NCBI GenBank assembly: GCA_008690995.1
Contig: VRMN01000003.1
Span: 1,240,001-1,304,000 of the forward strand
Length of the DNA: 64,000 bases
Source of the DNA: Porphyridium purpureum
Taxonomy: Eukaryota; Rhodophyta; Bangiophyceae; Porphyridiales; Porphyridiaceae
Direction of reading: 5' to 3'
A model generated the notes under the pieces. The model saw nothing but the letters and a program-made list of their open reading frames with translations, did not search any database and had not been told where the DNA came from. Both the position numbers and the translations under genes were made by a program. Positions 28,760 to 38,092 of the stretch are shown here, one piece after another (the stretch's first letter is position 1; the number at the start of each line of letters is the position of its first letter).

Positions 28760-30436
28760 CTATAGCCGGCAGCGCTCAAGGTTCGGATCTGACACAACCA
28801 GCTTGGCCAGCTTGCTCTTCAGGCCCTTGCTCAAATACAGTCGCTGAGCACGAAGACACACCCGGTTCGAGTTCAGCTCGACATTCCACGCCTCCTTCTC
28901 ATTCTTGCGCATCGAATTCACGCTGAACGCTTTCGCCCATCTCCTCACCTTCTCCATGTACTTCAGAGCTTGCTCCGCCTTGTCACCGCTATTGTACTTC
29001 TGCAAGCACTCAAGGTATGTTTCCAGGTCTGGCTCTGCATCAAAGGGTACATGCACGCCTCCGGTCCGACGCACCAAGATGTTAAATAGTTGTGGGTAGT
29101 ACAGGAACGGGAACACTTCAATCACCGTCGTGCGCATCGGCAGAAAGATCGTGTTTGTCAGGCCCGCTCCGTGGCTGATGATCAGCAGGTCCGTGCTCTG
29201 CATCAGATCGATCTGCTCTCTCACGCTAAGTCCGTCGAAACTGCTCTCCAACACTTCTACGGCGCGGCCGCGCTCCCTGCCGGCACTCTTGATAATGTTG
29301 GTCAACTCGTCCACCTCCATGATCTCGCGGCCCCCGTGCAGGAAGTTCTTCGACGTTGCCGGACGATTCAGAATGGTGACACGGGCAGGGCACGCTGCGC
29401 GCGGACTTTTGTTTATCCCGTTCATCGCAAAGAACGGGTTCTGAGGGTCCACGGTCAAGTTGCCCCAGTCTGCGCCGGGAGCAAACGAAAACACCGAGCG
29501 CGCACGAACCGTCGTCATCTTGTCCGCCGTGTACAGCCCCGAGAAGCCAACCCCTTTCGGCGGAAAGAAGCCCAGCATCGTGCGCACCCAGTCGAGATAC
29601 TGGTACCGCTCTGCCCTCCCCTCGAGCCAGAATGCCGGCCGCACAAGGCCAGAATCTCTTTGCCATGTGCAGACTTCACCAGACGGCAAATAGCACTCGT
29701 AGTCTACGTTGTGCGACACGGACCGCTCCCCGAACACGACCTCGGCAAACGACAGCGCAGTCCAGGCGTCCTGAAAGAAGTGAGGAATATGCGTCCGAAC
29801 AGATAAGCCAGCTAGCACGTCCACATCATTCGAGTCCGACACGTCGCTCCTGTTGAACGGTTGCAAGACTGTGGACACAACTGGCAAGCTACGGGTGTCC
29901 ACGGGCTGCTTTTGCTGCCAGCCGCATCTCCGGCTGAGTTTCTCCATCAAAGGCTTGGTCTGAAAGGGGAGCACCATGACTCCGCGATCCGACACGATGC
30001 CAGCACCAAATACTCTGCATAGTACGCCCTTGATTGGACGCCCGTGCTTGATTTCAATGCTGTACGAGTAGATCTCAACTGCGCCATGAGGCACATGGCC
30101 AGATGCCGGGAAATCTTTCGCCCTGTTCGCGAGCGCGCGCTCGGATTCTTGGACCTTATCTCTTTGGTCAATCGCCTTCGTGACAGCACGTGGAAGCACA
30201 TTCACACTTGTCGTCACGCCTCTGATCACTTCAGCATCACGTATGATCTGGAATGATCTCAACGCGTGCAAGTATCCAAGTGCAGTCACAACAAGCGTGG
30301 CGGCGACCACCAACTTGAACGTCCGCGTGCCAGCATTTGTGTGCGCATCTTTTCGTGTCGCGGCACTTGCTCCACTACTGCTGCCTATCGCTTGGCCATG
30401 CCGAAACGACGTCGCGAGCATCTCTTTTCCCTTCAC
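28760..30436 (-). CDS. Glycosyltransferase family 61 (DUF563), Golgi type II membrane protein
   Basis: 558 residues with a single membrane anchor at about 39-58 (FKLVVAATLVVTALGYLHAL) after a short cytosolic tail, the topology of Golgi transferases. The C-terminal half carries the GT61 signature: VREQIDLMQSTDLLIISHGA followed by GLTNTIFLPMRTTVIEVFP, with the conserved HGAGLTN. In plants GT61 enzymes add xylose or arabinose to wall xylans; related EOGT enzymes add GlcNAc to proteins. In a red alga a role in extracellular sulphated polysaccharide is plausible but inferred. It is divergent from HIS3 with only about 150 bp between start codons. Confidence 0.88.
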   Translation of the reverse strand: MKGKEMLATSFRHGQAIGSSSGASAATRKDAHTNAGTRTFKLVVAATLVVTALGYLHALRSFQIIRDAEVIRGVTTSVNVLPRAVTKAIDQRDKVQESERALANRAKDFPASGHVPHGAVEIYSYSIEIKHGRPIKGVLCRVFGAGIVSDRGVMVLPFQTKPLMEKLSRRCGWQQKQPVDTRSLPVVSTVLQPFNRSDVSDSNDVDVLAGLSVRTHIPHFFQDAWTALSFAEVVFGERSVSHNVDYECYLPSGEVCTWQRDSGLVRPAFWLEGRAERYQYLDWVRTMLGFFPPKGVGFSGLYTADKMTTVRARSVFSFAPGADWGNLTVDPQNPFFAMNGINKSPRAACPARVTILNRPATSKNFLHGGREIMEVDELTNIIKSAGRERGRAVEVLESSFDGLSVREQIDLMQSTDLLIISHGAGLTNTIFLPMRTTVIEVFPFLYYPQLFNILVRRTGGVHVPFDAEPDLETYLECLQKYNSGDKAEQALKYMEKVRRWAKAFSVNSMRKNEKEAWNVELNSNRVCLRAQRLYLSKGLKSKLAKLVVSDPNLERCRL

Positions 30437-30584
30437 ACGCGCACATTAAAGTCTTGAAACATTGCGCACGCGCGCGCTGCTCTGAAACTGGCAATTTGGC
30501 GAAGGTTACACGTGCGCAACGTCGATCACTTCGCACGACGGACGGCGTTCACGGTCGAAGCGGGGTTTGGAGGGGACGGGCAAC
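30437..30584. promoter_or_regulatory. Shared promoter of GT61 and HIS3
   Basis: Only 148 bp separate the divergent start codons, so the two promoters must overlap. A CACGTG core lies near 30508. No TATA box is evident on either strand. Confidence 0.4.
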
Positions 30585-31415
30585 ATGAACGGATGCGTGG
30601 GTTGTTTCTGTGCGCCGGGCGCAGCGGCACTGCCGCTTCCGTCTCGCAATGCGCGAGGGCCGGTGTGTGCCGCGAAGACGTGGCAGAGGAAGCAAGCAGG
30701 GGCGTCTCGTGCGCGGCGAGCGAACGTGGTGTGCGCCGTGGCAGGCAACGGAAGCAGTGGGTACGTCGCGCCGGCGGAGAACCGCGTCGCCCAAGTAGCA
30801 CGTACAACGAACGAGACCGAGGTGAGTGTTAGCGTTAATCTGGATGGTACAGGAAAATGCGACGTGGACACAGGGATTGGTTTTCTTGACCACATGCTGA
30901 ACCAGCTGAGCTCGCATGGGTTGCTGGACCTGAACATCCGCGCGCGAGGTGACTATCACATTGATGACCATCACACGAATGAGGATGTCGGTATTACGCT
31001 TGGTATGGCAATTGCTAAAGCTCTTGGTGACAAGAAGGGCATTCGCAGGTTCGGGCATTTCATTGCACCACTTGACGAGGCCCTTGTCGAAGTTGTACTT
31101 GACTTCTCGGGGCGCCCGCATCTTGAATACGGTTTGAAAATCCCCACTGAGCGCATCGGGAAGTTTGACACTCAGCTTGTGCGCGAGTTTTATTCAGCCG
31201 TAGCCGGCAATGCGCAAATCACGATCCACGTCCGCCAACTCAGCGGAATCAACTCGCACCACATTGTTGAAGCCTCGTTCAAAGCGTTTGCACGAGCCAT
31301 GCGCATGGCCCTTGAGCTCGACCCGAGGCGACTCGGAGGTATTCCGTCATCGAAGGGAGTGCTCACAGACGCACAAGGGCTGGAGCAGGCCAAAACGCAG
31401 AGCATGAATCATTAA
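30585..31415 (+). CDS. HIS3: Imidazoleglycerol-phosphate dehydratase, plastid
   Basis: The sixth step of histidine synthesis: dehydration of imidazole glycerol phosphate to imidazole acetol phosphate. 276 residues from the ATG at 30585 (an in-frame ATG six codons earlier is possible). The first 60 or so residues are Ala/Arg/Cys-rich, like a plastid transit peptide. Manganese-binding motifs are [18 protein letters not shown] (about 95-112), [18 protein letters not shown] (about 123-140), and the second copy [20 protein letters not shown] near the C-terminus. The length of the core is normal for a monofunctional plant-type enzyme. A likely ATTAAA poly(A) signal is at 31455-31460. It converges with the ROK kinase. 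Confidence 0.96.
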   Translation: MNGCVGCFCAPGAAALPLPSRNARGPVCAAKTWQRKQAGASRARRANVVCAVAGNGSSGYVAPAENRVAQVARTTNETEVSVSVNLDGTGKCDVDTGIGFLDHMLNQLSSHGLLDLNIRARGDYHIDDHHTNEDVGITLGMAIAKALGDKKGIRRFGHFIAPLDEALVEVVLDFSGRPHLEYGLKIPTERIGKFDTQLVREFYSAVAGNAQITIHVRQLSGINSHHIVEASFKAFARAMRMALELDPRRLGGIPSSKGVLTDAQGLEQAKTQSMNH

Positions 31416-31586
31416 GTACGGGATGATAATGCGTCCTTGCAGGTATGGAACGATATTAAAGTAGCATAGCATTGCAAGTACCTTTCGGTTCCTTCGTTTC
31501 AATGCTGCTTTTGCGAAGGTCGCACTCCGTGCGCATGCTTCGTTTCTGGGCCAGATCAGGAATGCTGAGAATAGCAGCCCGTGCAC

Positions 31587-32711
31587 CTATTGTAATTCCT
31601 GCACATTAAGGGCGAGCGCTCTGCGATGTGCCATGACGCCCAAATGAAGAGCACCAATAATACCGATCTCATATCCGTAAGATGGTGGCACGATGAACTG
31701 GTCCAGCTTATGCATAACCTTGTCAACGGAGCAGTAGCCCGCATTTAGTTGCTCGAAGTGCTTGCGGATCAAAGCGAACAAAACTTTTCGCTTGAGAACA
31801 CCGCCCGAGATGACAATCACGTGAGGCGAAACCAGATAGGTGATAGAGACGCACAGCTGGGCCAAGTAGAAGGCCACGGTATCCCAGACTGGGTGCGTGT
31901 CAGGCAGCTCCGCCAATTGCGTCGTCTCGACACCTGCGCGACGTGCAATGGCGGCGGCATTCACCATGGACTCAATTTCAACGCGGTCGCCATGAAAGCA
32001 GCAGGACGGAACAAAGTCGTCGCCGTCCAGTCTGCTCGCAGTCATGTGTCCTCCCTCCGGATGCATCAGTCCATGTACAGGAACTCCGTCGACGACCACT
32101 CCGACTCCCACTCCAGTACCGACCGTGATGTACGCCGCAGATGTGGCGCGCGTAAACTTTAGGCCTTGTCCCGTACTGCCGCAATGCTTTCCGTACGCCA
32201 GTTCGGCGAGTGCAGGTGCATTCACGTCGGTGTCGAGCAGAATGCGAGCGAGCGGGAAGAGTTCTCGCACAGCGCCGACCAAATTGTACCCCTCCCATTT
32301 TTGCTTTGGCGAGCGCATGATCTTTCCGTACGCCGGAGACTCCTCATTTATGTCTATAGGCCCGAAGCTGCCTATCCCGATCGCGGAGCAGGGCGTTCCG
32401 ATAGCCAGTTCCTGCGCGCGAAGAAAGTCAGTCAGCTGGCGCATTGTATCGCGCGGCTCAGTGGTCGGCACTGTAATCGTTTGTATAATATCTGTGGGGC
32501 TTTTGTACCAAGCCAGTGCGGCGGTACTTGTTGTGCCGCCCAGCTCAATCGCGCCTACCAGAACGCGGGCAGCGCTCGCGTCATCATCCAGCACACGCCG
32601 CGCGTCCCGCTGCCGCGCGCGCGCGCACTCACACCACGCATTCCATGCCCACTGGAGCGCAGCACCGAGCGCTATCCCGCACCCAGTACCGACCCATACT
32701 CCCGCCCGCAT
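31587..32711 (-). CDS. ROK-family sugar kinase (fructokinase/glucokinase-like)
   Basis: 374 residues from the ATG at 32711. An N-terminal hydrophobic stretch (VGTGCGIALGAALQWAWNA) may be a membrane anchor or targeting signal. The ATP-binding block GAIELGGTTSTAALA is at about 48. ITVGTGVGVGVVVDG and the ROK signature HPEGGHM lie mid-protein, and VIVISGGVLKRK in the C-terminal half. GIE rather than GID in the first motif is typical of the ScrK/YdhR fructokinase branch. The zinc-site region reads CCFHGDRVE where that branch usually has a Cys after GD, so one zinc ligand seems replaced. ROK kinases are mainly bacterial; the gene may be an old transfer (inference). It has a (CT)9 run in its leader. 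Confidence 0.88.
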   Translation of the reverse strand: MRAGVWVGTGCGIALGAALQWAWNAWCECARARQRDARRVLDDDASAARVLVGAIELGGTTSTAALAWYKSPTDIIQTITVPTTEPRDTMRQLTDFLRAQELAIGTPCSAIGIGSFGPIDINEESPAYGKIMRSPKQKWEGYNLVGAVRELFPLARILLDTDVNAPALAELAYGKHCGSTGQGLKFTRATSAAYITVGTGVGVGVVVDGVPVHGLMHPEGGHMTASRLDGDDFVPSCCFHGDRVEIESMVNAAAIARRAGVETTQLAELPDTHPVWDTVAFYLAQLCVSITYLVSPHVIVISGGVLKRKVLFALIRKHFEQLNAGYCSVDKVMHKLDQFIVPPSYGYEIGIIGALHLGVMAHRRALALNVQELQ

Positions 32712-32740
32712 CACTCCGCCTCTCCCTCCTCTCGCCCTCC

Positions 32741-32758
32741 CTCTCTCTCTCTCTCTCT
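32741..32758. repeat. (CT)9 microsatellite
   Basis: Nine CT units in the leader of the ROK kinase gene (GA on the coding strand). Confidence 0.85.
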
Positions 32759-32803
32759 TTCCTGCTACACTTTCAACGCTCAGGAAACTCGTTACGTTCA
32801 ATT

Positions 32804-32892
32804 CGGTTTAGCGGCGAAGACCGATAAACCGGTCGATCATTCTTGTGACGAAAGTACAGTGCTGTCATTGACTGAACCTGTGAGTACAGTGG
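32804..32892. promoter_or_regulatory. Divergent promoter with paired GTACAGTG motifs
   Basis: Between the ROK kinase and the importin-like gene. GTACAGTG occurs at 32854-32861 and 32885-32892 as direct repeats 31 bp apart. Just to the left is a separate 7-bp inverted repeat, CGGTTTA (32804-32810) and TAAACCG (32825-32831). Confidence 0.5.
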
Positions 32893-32999
32893 CAGATTCA
32901 AAACTGGGTGGGACGCGAGTTTGAAGCTCACGAAGAACAAGATGGGACAGAGCGGGGGTGACAAAGGGAGACCAAGAGAACAAGAGTGTTGGAGCGAAC

Positions 33000-35900
33000 A
33001 TGGAGGGGTCGGAGCACGTGCGCGAGCGCACGGACTGGGCATTGGATGTGTTAGAGCGCGTGGGAGATCATGGCGAAGCTGTGAGCGAGGCAAGCGAGGT
33101 GCTGTGGAAGGTGCAGAGCGAGCCGGTGTTGCTTCGAGCCGTGCTGACGAGCTGGCTGCAGCGCCCCGGCAGCCGCTCGCAGACATATTATGTGTACGCC
33201 GCGGCATCGCTGGGGCATCTGGTACGTGTTTCTGCGCACTTAAACGCCGAAGACGTGCTTCGGGATACCTGGAAGTTGCTGGCTGAGTGGCATCGGGCGA
33301 TGCACAATGACGCTTCATTAGCCGAAAAGCGCAAGGCACCCGCGCTCGCCTCTCTATGTGAAGCGTCAGCTTTGGCACTCGCTAATTTGCTGCACACCGA
33401 GCGCTCATCATTGTTCTGCGATCAGCGGTTCTCGGAGCTCGTCGCTGCAGTGCCGTCTGCGCGTCAGCCTCTGCTGATCCAGTTGGGGCTGTTATCTGAT
33501 CCTGGCACTGGTGGCGCCCTCCTGCAGCCAGAGTTTATCAATGCTCTACCCATGTATGAGCAGTGGCTCTCGGAAAAGGCCGTCTGGGTGCTTTCGGACG
33601 CATGTAGAGTCATTCTTGACGAAGCGCCGCAGCGAGAGCAGGCGCTCCGGGTGGTGGGCGCGTGGATTCGCTTCGCGCATGAATTGACGCATATCGTGGA
33701 GACTTTGAACGTTGCAATACGTGACACAGGGGTTGCCCTTTTAGCAGCAGAGGTGATGGCGGAACTCTTCGTGTCACGAAAGCGCGTCGGCGCTTCTCTC
33801 GTTGCCCGCGTTGCGTCGGCCCATGCGACGCTTCTCGACGAAATACGCACATCTCGCGGTCACTTTGATTCGGTCGACAATTGCATGGTGAATATCATTG
33901 AGCATGCGGTGTGCGAGTGCGCGGATTCGGTTTGTGAGGCGAACATGCTCCCGCTGCTGTCGTCGGGAAACTTGGACCGCGAAGAAGCCGGCCTTACAGT
34001 AGCGCACTTACTACTGAAAGGCTTGCAGTGTGACTCTCACAGCGCTCGTCTTGCGAGTATCTCGGCTTGGAACAACATTCTTCTAATTCTGAATGCACAG
34101 AATCAAGGCTCAAAGCAGTCGTGCAGTCAAGAGACTCGAGCTCTATTTTTCGATCAACTGATACCGCAGCTGGTGCAGCGCTCCGTAGATGTCCTTGGGA
34201 CGGTCTTTAATCTGTGCGTGGAACGCGGTGGCCAACCTGTGGTACTGCTGCCATCCGAGGACAGCAGTCGACAGGATCGAGAAAGCATCGATCAGATGTT
34301 TCACGAAACCAAAGCGGCGCTGGCTGATTTGTTTTTCAACATTGGAGGTTTTCTCGGTAGCTCATTTTTCTGTGACATGGAGGGGCGATTTGCCAGACTC
34401 GAGGTGAATCCAATGATTGCAGAGCTGTTTGCCTGTTTCGTTGCCGTCGCGTCTGCGCACGCAAGCCCACCTTTCCGCGTGAAGATGCAGCACCGGGAAC
34501 TTGACGCGTATGTGCGCATTGTGAACACAGCATCGAACTTTCTCGCGCGGACAGCGGGGGCATCCACAGAAGTTGATCACGGACATTTGGAGGTACAAGG
34601 CATGGCTCTTGCCGAGGCTGCAGCAGTTACAGTCGTAGGTATCTTTGGGGCACACGTGGCCTCAAGATTGGCCCCTCCAATGTACGAAGAAGCTCTAAAT
34701 CAGCTCTGCTATAGATTGAGATGTCCAGCGATCATGCATGATGCTTCCTTCGCTCTCCTTGCGATGAGCAAGGCTGACTCGGCCCGCTTTATGGTGTGCG
34801 TAGATTTTCTTATGAAATGGGTGTTTGACGAAAAGGCTGCACGCAACGGGAGTTTCGTGTCGGACAGGCATGGCCAAGAAAAGGTTCGTGCTAAGGATGC
34901 TGAACGGCGAATTTGCTCCGCTCTGGCAACGTCCATACCGACGCATAGCGATGAAGAGAAAGTATGGGAAGCTCTTTCAGGCCTTGCCGGCCTGTACATC
35001 TCGGTTTTGGAATCGCTGACAATGAAGCTGTCGACCCCTCCTTTGACCGATCAAGGTCGTGCTCAAATTTTACTTCATTGGGCTGATGATTTGAACCATG
35101 ATTTGTCCTGTTTGGCATGCATCGTGAGCGGTGTGAGCAAAACCGTGACGGCGCAGAAACTGATGGACAGAATCTCTTCCGGTCTCTGTAGGCTTGCAAC
35201 ATTCTATCTGTCCAACGAGGAAGTATCCGATCGCCTGGCAAGTATTTTTGAACTGGCTTTGATTGGAAATGGCGAGGATGATACCGAGCAAGACCAGATT
35301 GTGCATTGTTCCAGCAAGGCGCGCCTTGAGTGGAATTGCAAGCGCAATTGTGTCGAATGTGTTCTGTTTGGTCTACACTGTTTCCAGACTAGTTTGAGTG
35401 TAGATGCAACGGGCCACGATGGTCTGCGCTGGTTGCAATGCGCGTCGCGCATGATGCAAGCTGTGATAGAGCAGGAATGTTCGCATACCGGAGAAAGTTT
35501 GGCTTTGGTGAATGCAGTGGAGAAAACTGTTAGGGACCTTGTCTCACGCTTTGGTCTGAATGGTGTGGCGGAGCATGTGAAAGAGTGTAGAGCTCTGAAT
35601 GCGCTTGATCGCGCGCTACTCAGCGGTGAAGTGGACGCTGCTGCCGCAGTTCTCCAGCAGCTCAACTCTATGACTCTTCGCTCAATGAGCTTGGATACCG
35701 GAAGCGTGCTGTGTCGTTCCAAGGATGTTATTACAGTCTCGTTGCTTGGTTTGGCTGCATCTAATGAGTCTCGAACCGGTGTTGCGGCTTGTAGACTGTG
35801 GAAGCACCTGTTGAACGAAGCGAGTGCGTTGGAATTTCTTTCCGAGCATGTAGTCTTGATCGAAAGCTTCATTTCCACCGCAATCTTTGGCGTTTTGACA

Positions 35901-36173
35901 AGAAGAATTTCCGCGCAGAGCATCCGGGCCCTGACTGAACTCTTACCTCGAACTATCCGCCTACTCGGTGACCAGGAGCGATGGCATGCGGCGGTCCAAA
36001 AAGGGATGGCGATGGCCGCGCAGACCGATCAAATGCAGTGGATGCATCAGCATCCGAAGGTTACACACGACTTTGAGCTTGCGCTCACGCGGTACGCGCT
36101 TGAGAGTGAGGAGAAGAAGCTGAGAAAAGTACTAAGCGAGAGTGCTCAGGTGTGGAATAGAGAAGTGAGATGA
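33000..36173 (+). CDS. Importin-beta/exportin-like protein (transportin-3/importin-13 type, tentative)
   Basis: 1,057 residues from the ATG at 33000; an in-frame ATG at 32958 is possible. The whole protein is helical repeats without catalytic motifs or membrane spans, as expected for a HEAT-repeat nuclear transport receptor. The N-terminal block (EVLWKVQSEPVLLRAVLTSW) and the region near 225 (LRVVGAWIRFAHELTHIVET) resemble the transportin-3/importin-13 branch, which carries SR splicing factors and other cargoes. The assignment rests on pattern and length and is not certain; another armadillo/HEAT protein is possible. It diverges from the ROK kinase and converges with PRP3, leaving about 30 bp between stop codons. 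Confidence 0.8.
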   Translation: MEGSEHVRERTDWALDVLERVGDHGEAVSEASEVLWKVQSEPVLLRAVLTSWLQRPGSRSQTYYVYAAASLGHLVRVSAHLNAEDVLRDTWKLLAEWHRAMHNDASLAEKRKAPALASLCEASALALANLLHTERSSLFCDQRFSELVAAVPSARQPLLIQLGLLSDPGTGGALLQPEFINALPMYEQWLSEKAVWVLSDACRVILDEAPQREQALRVVGAWIRFAHELTHIVETLNVAIRDTGVALLAAEVMAELFVSRKRVGASLVARVASAHATLLDEIRTSRGHFDSVDNCMVNIIEHAVCECADSVCEANMLPLLSSGNLDREEAGLTVAHLLLKGLQCDSHSARLASISAWNNILLILNAQNQGSKQSCSQETRALFFDQLIPQLVQRSVDVLGTVFNLCVERGGQPVVLLPSEDSSRQDRESIDQMFHETKAALADLFFNIGGFLGSSFFCDMEGRFARLEVNPMIAELFACFVAVASAHASPPFRVKMQHRELDAYVRIVNTASNFLARTAGASTEVDHGHLEVQGMALAEAAAVTVVGIFGAHVASRLAPPMYEEALNQLCYRLRCPAIMHDASFALLAMSKADSARFMVCVDFLMKWVFDEKAARNGSFVSDRHGQEKVRAKDAERRICSALATSIPTHSDEEKVWEALSGLAGLYISVLESLTMKLSTPPLTDQGRAQILLHWADDLNHDLSCLACIVSGVSKTVTAQKLMDRISSGLCRLATFYLSNEEVSDRLASIFELALIGNGEDDTEQDQIVHCSSKARLEWNCKRNCVECVLFGLHCFQTSLSVDATGHDGLRWLQCASRMMQAVIEQECSHTGESLALVNAVEKTVRDLVSRFGLNGVAEHVKECRALNALDRALLSGEVDAAAAVLQQLNSMTLRSMSLDTGSVLCRSKDVITVSLLGLAASNESRTGVAACRLWKHLLNEASALEFLSEHVVLIESFISTAIFGVLTRRISAQSIRALTELLPRTIRLLGDQERWHAAVQKGMAMAAQTDQMQWMHQHPKVTHDFELALTRYALESEEKKLRKVLSESAQVWNREVR

Positions 36174-36202
36174 TCGACCTGTTTTGTTAAAGGTAGAATC
36201 AC

Positions 36203-38011
36203 TCAAGCGAGATTCATGCAAGAGTCCCACAAGTGCAGCAGTTCATGTTTGCGGAAGAACGAACGCGCGTGCTCCGGTGGCTGCGAAAGCGTCTCGAAGT
36301 CGTCGAAAGTGCTCTGGGCTACACGGCCCTGCCAGCTTAGACTGCATGGCGTGGACACCTGCTCGCCAGCTGAAATACCAGCAGTGCCAGCCCCGATGGG
36401 AACTGCCCCGAAGGCGTCATGATCGTCGCAAGTCTCTTTGTTGTCCCACGAAATTCGTTCAAGCATCAAATGGATAAACTTGCGAACTGCCTTGACCCCA
36501 CCCTCGACAACAATCATACTGGAATCGGGACCCGCAAAGGTGACGCCTGTCAGATGCAAATCCTTAGCGCTCGCTTCAATTTTTGCCTTATGCATGACAT
36601 GCATTCCACCGAGCACGCGAAACACAGCAATGTGAATTCCAGCCTCCCGATCCCGTTCCATTTTCTCACTCATGCGCTGCCAGACCTCTTCCTTGGTAGG
36701 CTTTTTGGCCTCATTCGCCGCCAAGTGCCTACGCTGACGCTCTTCGATATCGCGCCGGACTTGCGCTTCCACCTTGGTTGGATCCTGCGTTTGCTGAACG
36801 GCTAGAACTCGCATCAAGTTGCTCAGCTTAACTTTGGGTCGCGGCGGGTCTGCAAGTCCCATTTGGATTTCGTCTTGTCTCTTCTGCTCTGCTGCCAGCC
36901 GCCGCATACGCCGCATGCGTTTCGACTCTGCTTTTGTCAGCATGAGCGGCATGACTATCTCTTGAGCATTCGGCCCCTGGAAATTAACGGTCACCGGAAT
37001 GTGCACGAGACTTGAAATAACATCTTTCGCCTGTATGTTTGCGTCCAAGTCAAACTCATCCTGGGCAAACTTATCGGCGTCCTCGACAAACTCGGCGTCC
37101 CACCACTCTACCGCTGGCGGCTTGTTGAATACTGGATCTTTGAGCAACGCAAGGGGCGGACAAAGCTTGGCACGATCCAGTTCATCCTGCTTTGCTCTGT
37201 CAAATAAGCTCTGCACGCGATGTTGCTCTCTCAGTTGCTCCCCCTGAGTTGCAAAGGTGCCCTGTGTTTGAAACTCGATGCGCTTGCCGATGTCCCGTTT
37301 GCGCGCACGCGCGCCGCGCAGCTCTGGATCAAAAAACGGGTTGGTTTCGTCGTGCTCGTGGAACCGTTCCCTTTCACCAGTTTGGAAGAGCTTGTTCAGC
37401 CTGCGCTCTCGCTCGCGCATCCGATTCACTTGGAGCGTAGCCACAGGTCCGACAGGAATCGCTTCAAGTTCCCGCATCGAATCCCGCTCTCCATAATCGT
37501 TCGACAACACGGAAAAGGTGGCCTGCTTTGCCGTCGGCAAAGTTCTTGCTGGGGCCGACGCCTTTATCACCTCTGTTTCCTTTGAAATGCGCAGCTCACC
37601 AACTTCGACCCGAGGCCTTTTCACGCCTGAAGGCTCGTGTTTTGGTGCAACACTCGAGGATGTTCCATCTCCTCGTTCGGACACGTCACTAAATCGTGAC
37701 CTCTTCCTAACCATGGGCGCATTCGCATCGCTTGAAGCTGCTGCACTTAGAGCTGCCGATATCCGTGCATTCAAGGCAGCTGCCCTTTGCGCTGCCACAG
37801 AGCCCTCATTTGAATGTGGCTCGCAACCTGCCAATGACGCGACAGGTGCCCCTGACTGCGCATGCGGAGCATCCTGTGCTGCATCTCCCTGTGCTCTGTC
37901 GTGCTCTGTCGCGATGCTCGAGAACCGCGAGCGCCGCGCTATCGTACGTCCTGCTGGTTCCATGCACGCTGTAGTCTCTGTTGGCTTCGATATTGTCGTT
38001 TCCTGACTCAC
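36203..38011 (-). CDS. PRP3: U4/U6 small nuclear ribonucleoprotein PRP3
   Basis: A core protein of the spliceosomal U4/U6 particle. 602 residues. The N-terminal third is low-complexity and charged. The central PRP3 domain includes MPLMLTKAESKRMRRMRRLA and a KVKLSNLMRVLAVQQTQDPT block. The C-terminal DUF1115 part (HIAVFRVLGGMHVMHKAKIE) ends with the typical FFRKHELLHLWD tail. Splicing machinery is retained although nearly every gene here lacks introns. The start codon is only 81 bp from that of the divergent Sel1-repeat gene, and the stop is about 30 bp from the importin-like gene. Confidence 0.95.
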   Translation of the reverse strand: MSQETTISKPTETTACMEPAGRTIARRSRFSSIATEHDRAQGDAAQDAPHAQSGAPVASLAGCEPHSNEGSVAAQRAAALNARISAALSAAASSDANAPMVRKRSRFSDVSERGDGTSSSVAPKHEPSGVKRPRVEVGELRISKETEVIKASAPARTLPTAKQATFSVLSNDYGERDSMRELEAIPVGPVATLQVNRMRERERRLNKLFQTGERERFHEHDETNPFFDPELRGARARKRDIGKRIEFQTQGTFATQGEQLREQHRVQSLFDRAKQDELDRAKLCPPLALLKDPVFNKPPAVEWWDAEFVEDADKFAQDEFDLDANIQAKDVISSLVHIPVTVNFQGPNAQEIVMPLMLTKAESKRMRRMRRLAAEQKRQDEIQMGLADPPRPKVKLSNLMRVLAVQQTQDPTKVEAQVRRDIEERQRRHLAANEAKKPTKEEVWQRMSEKMERDREAGIHIAVFRVLGGMHVMHKAKIEASAKDLHLTGVTFAGPDSSMIVVEGGVKAVRKFIHLMLERISWDNKETCDDHDAFGAVPIGAGTAGISAGEQVSTPCSLSWQGRVAQSTFDDFETLSQPPEHARSFFRKHELLHLWDSCMNLA

Positions 38012-38092
38012 AAGGGAATTGAGACTTCAAACTTTTGCGATTGCGTAGGTCGAGGCACCTGGCATGCTTGTGAAGGTTTCGCTCGAACGTAA

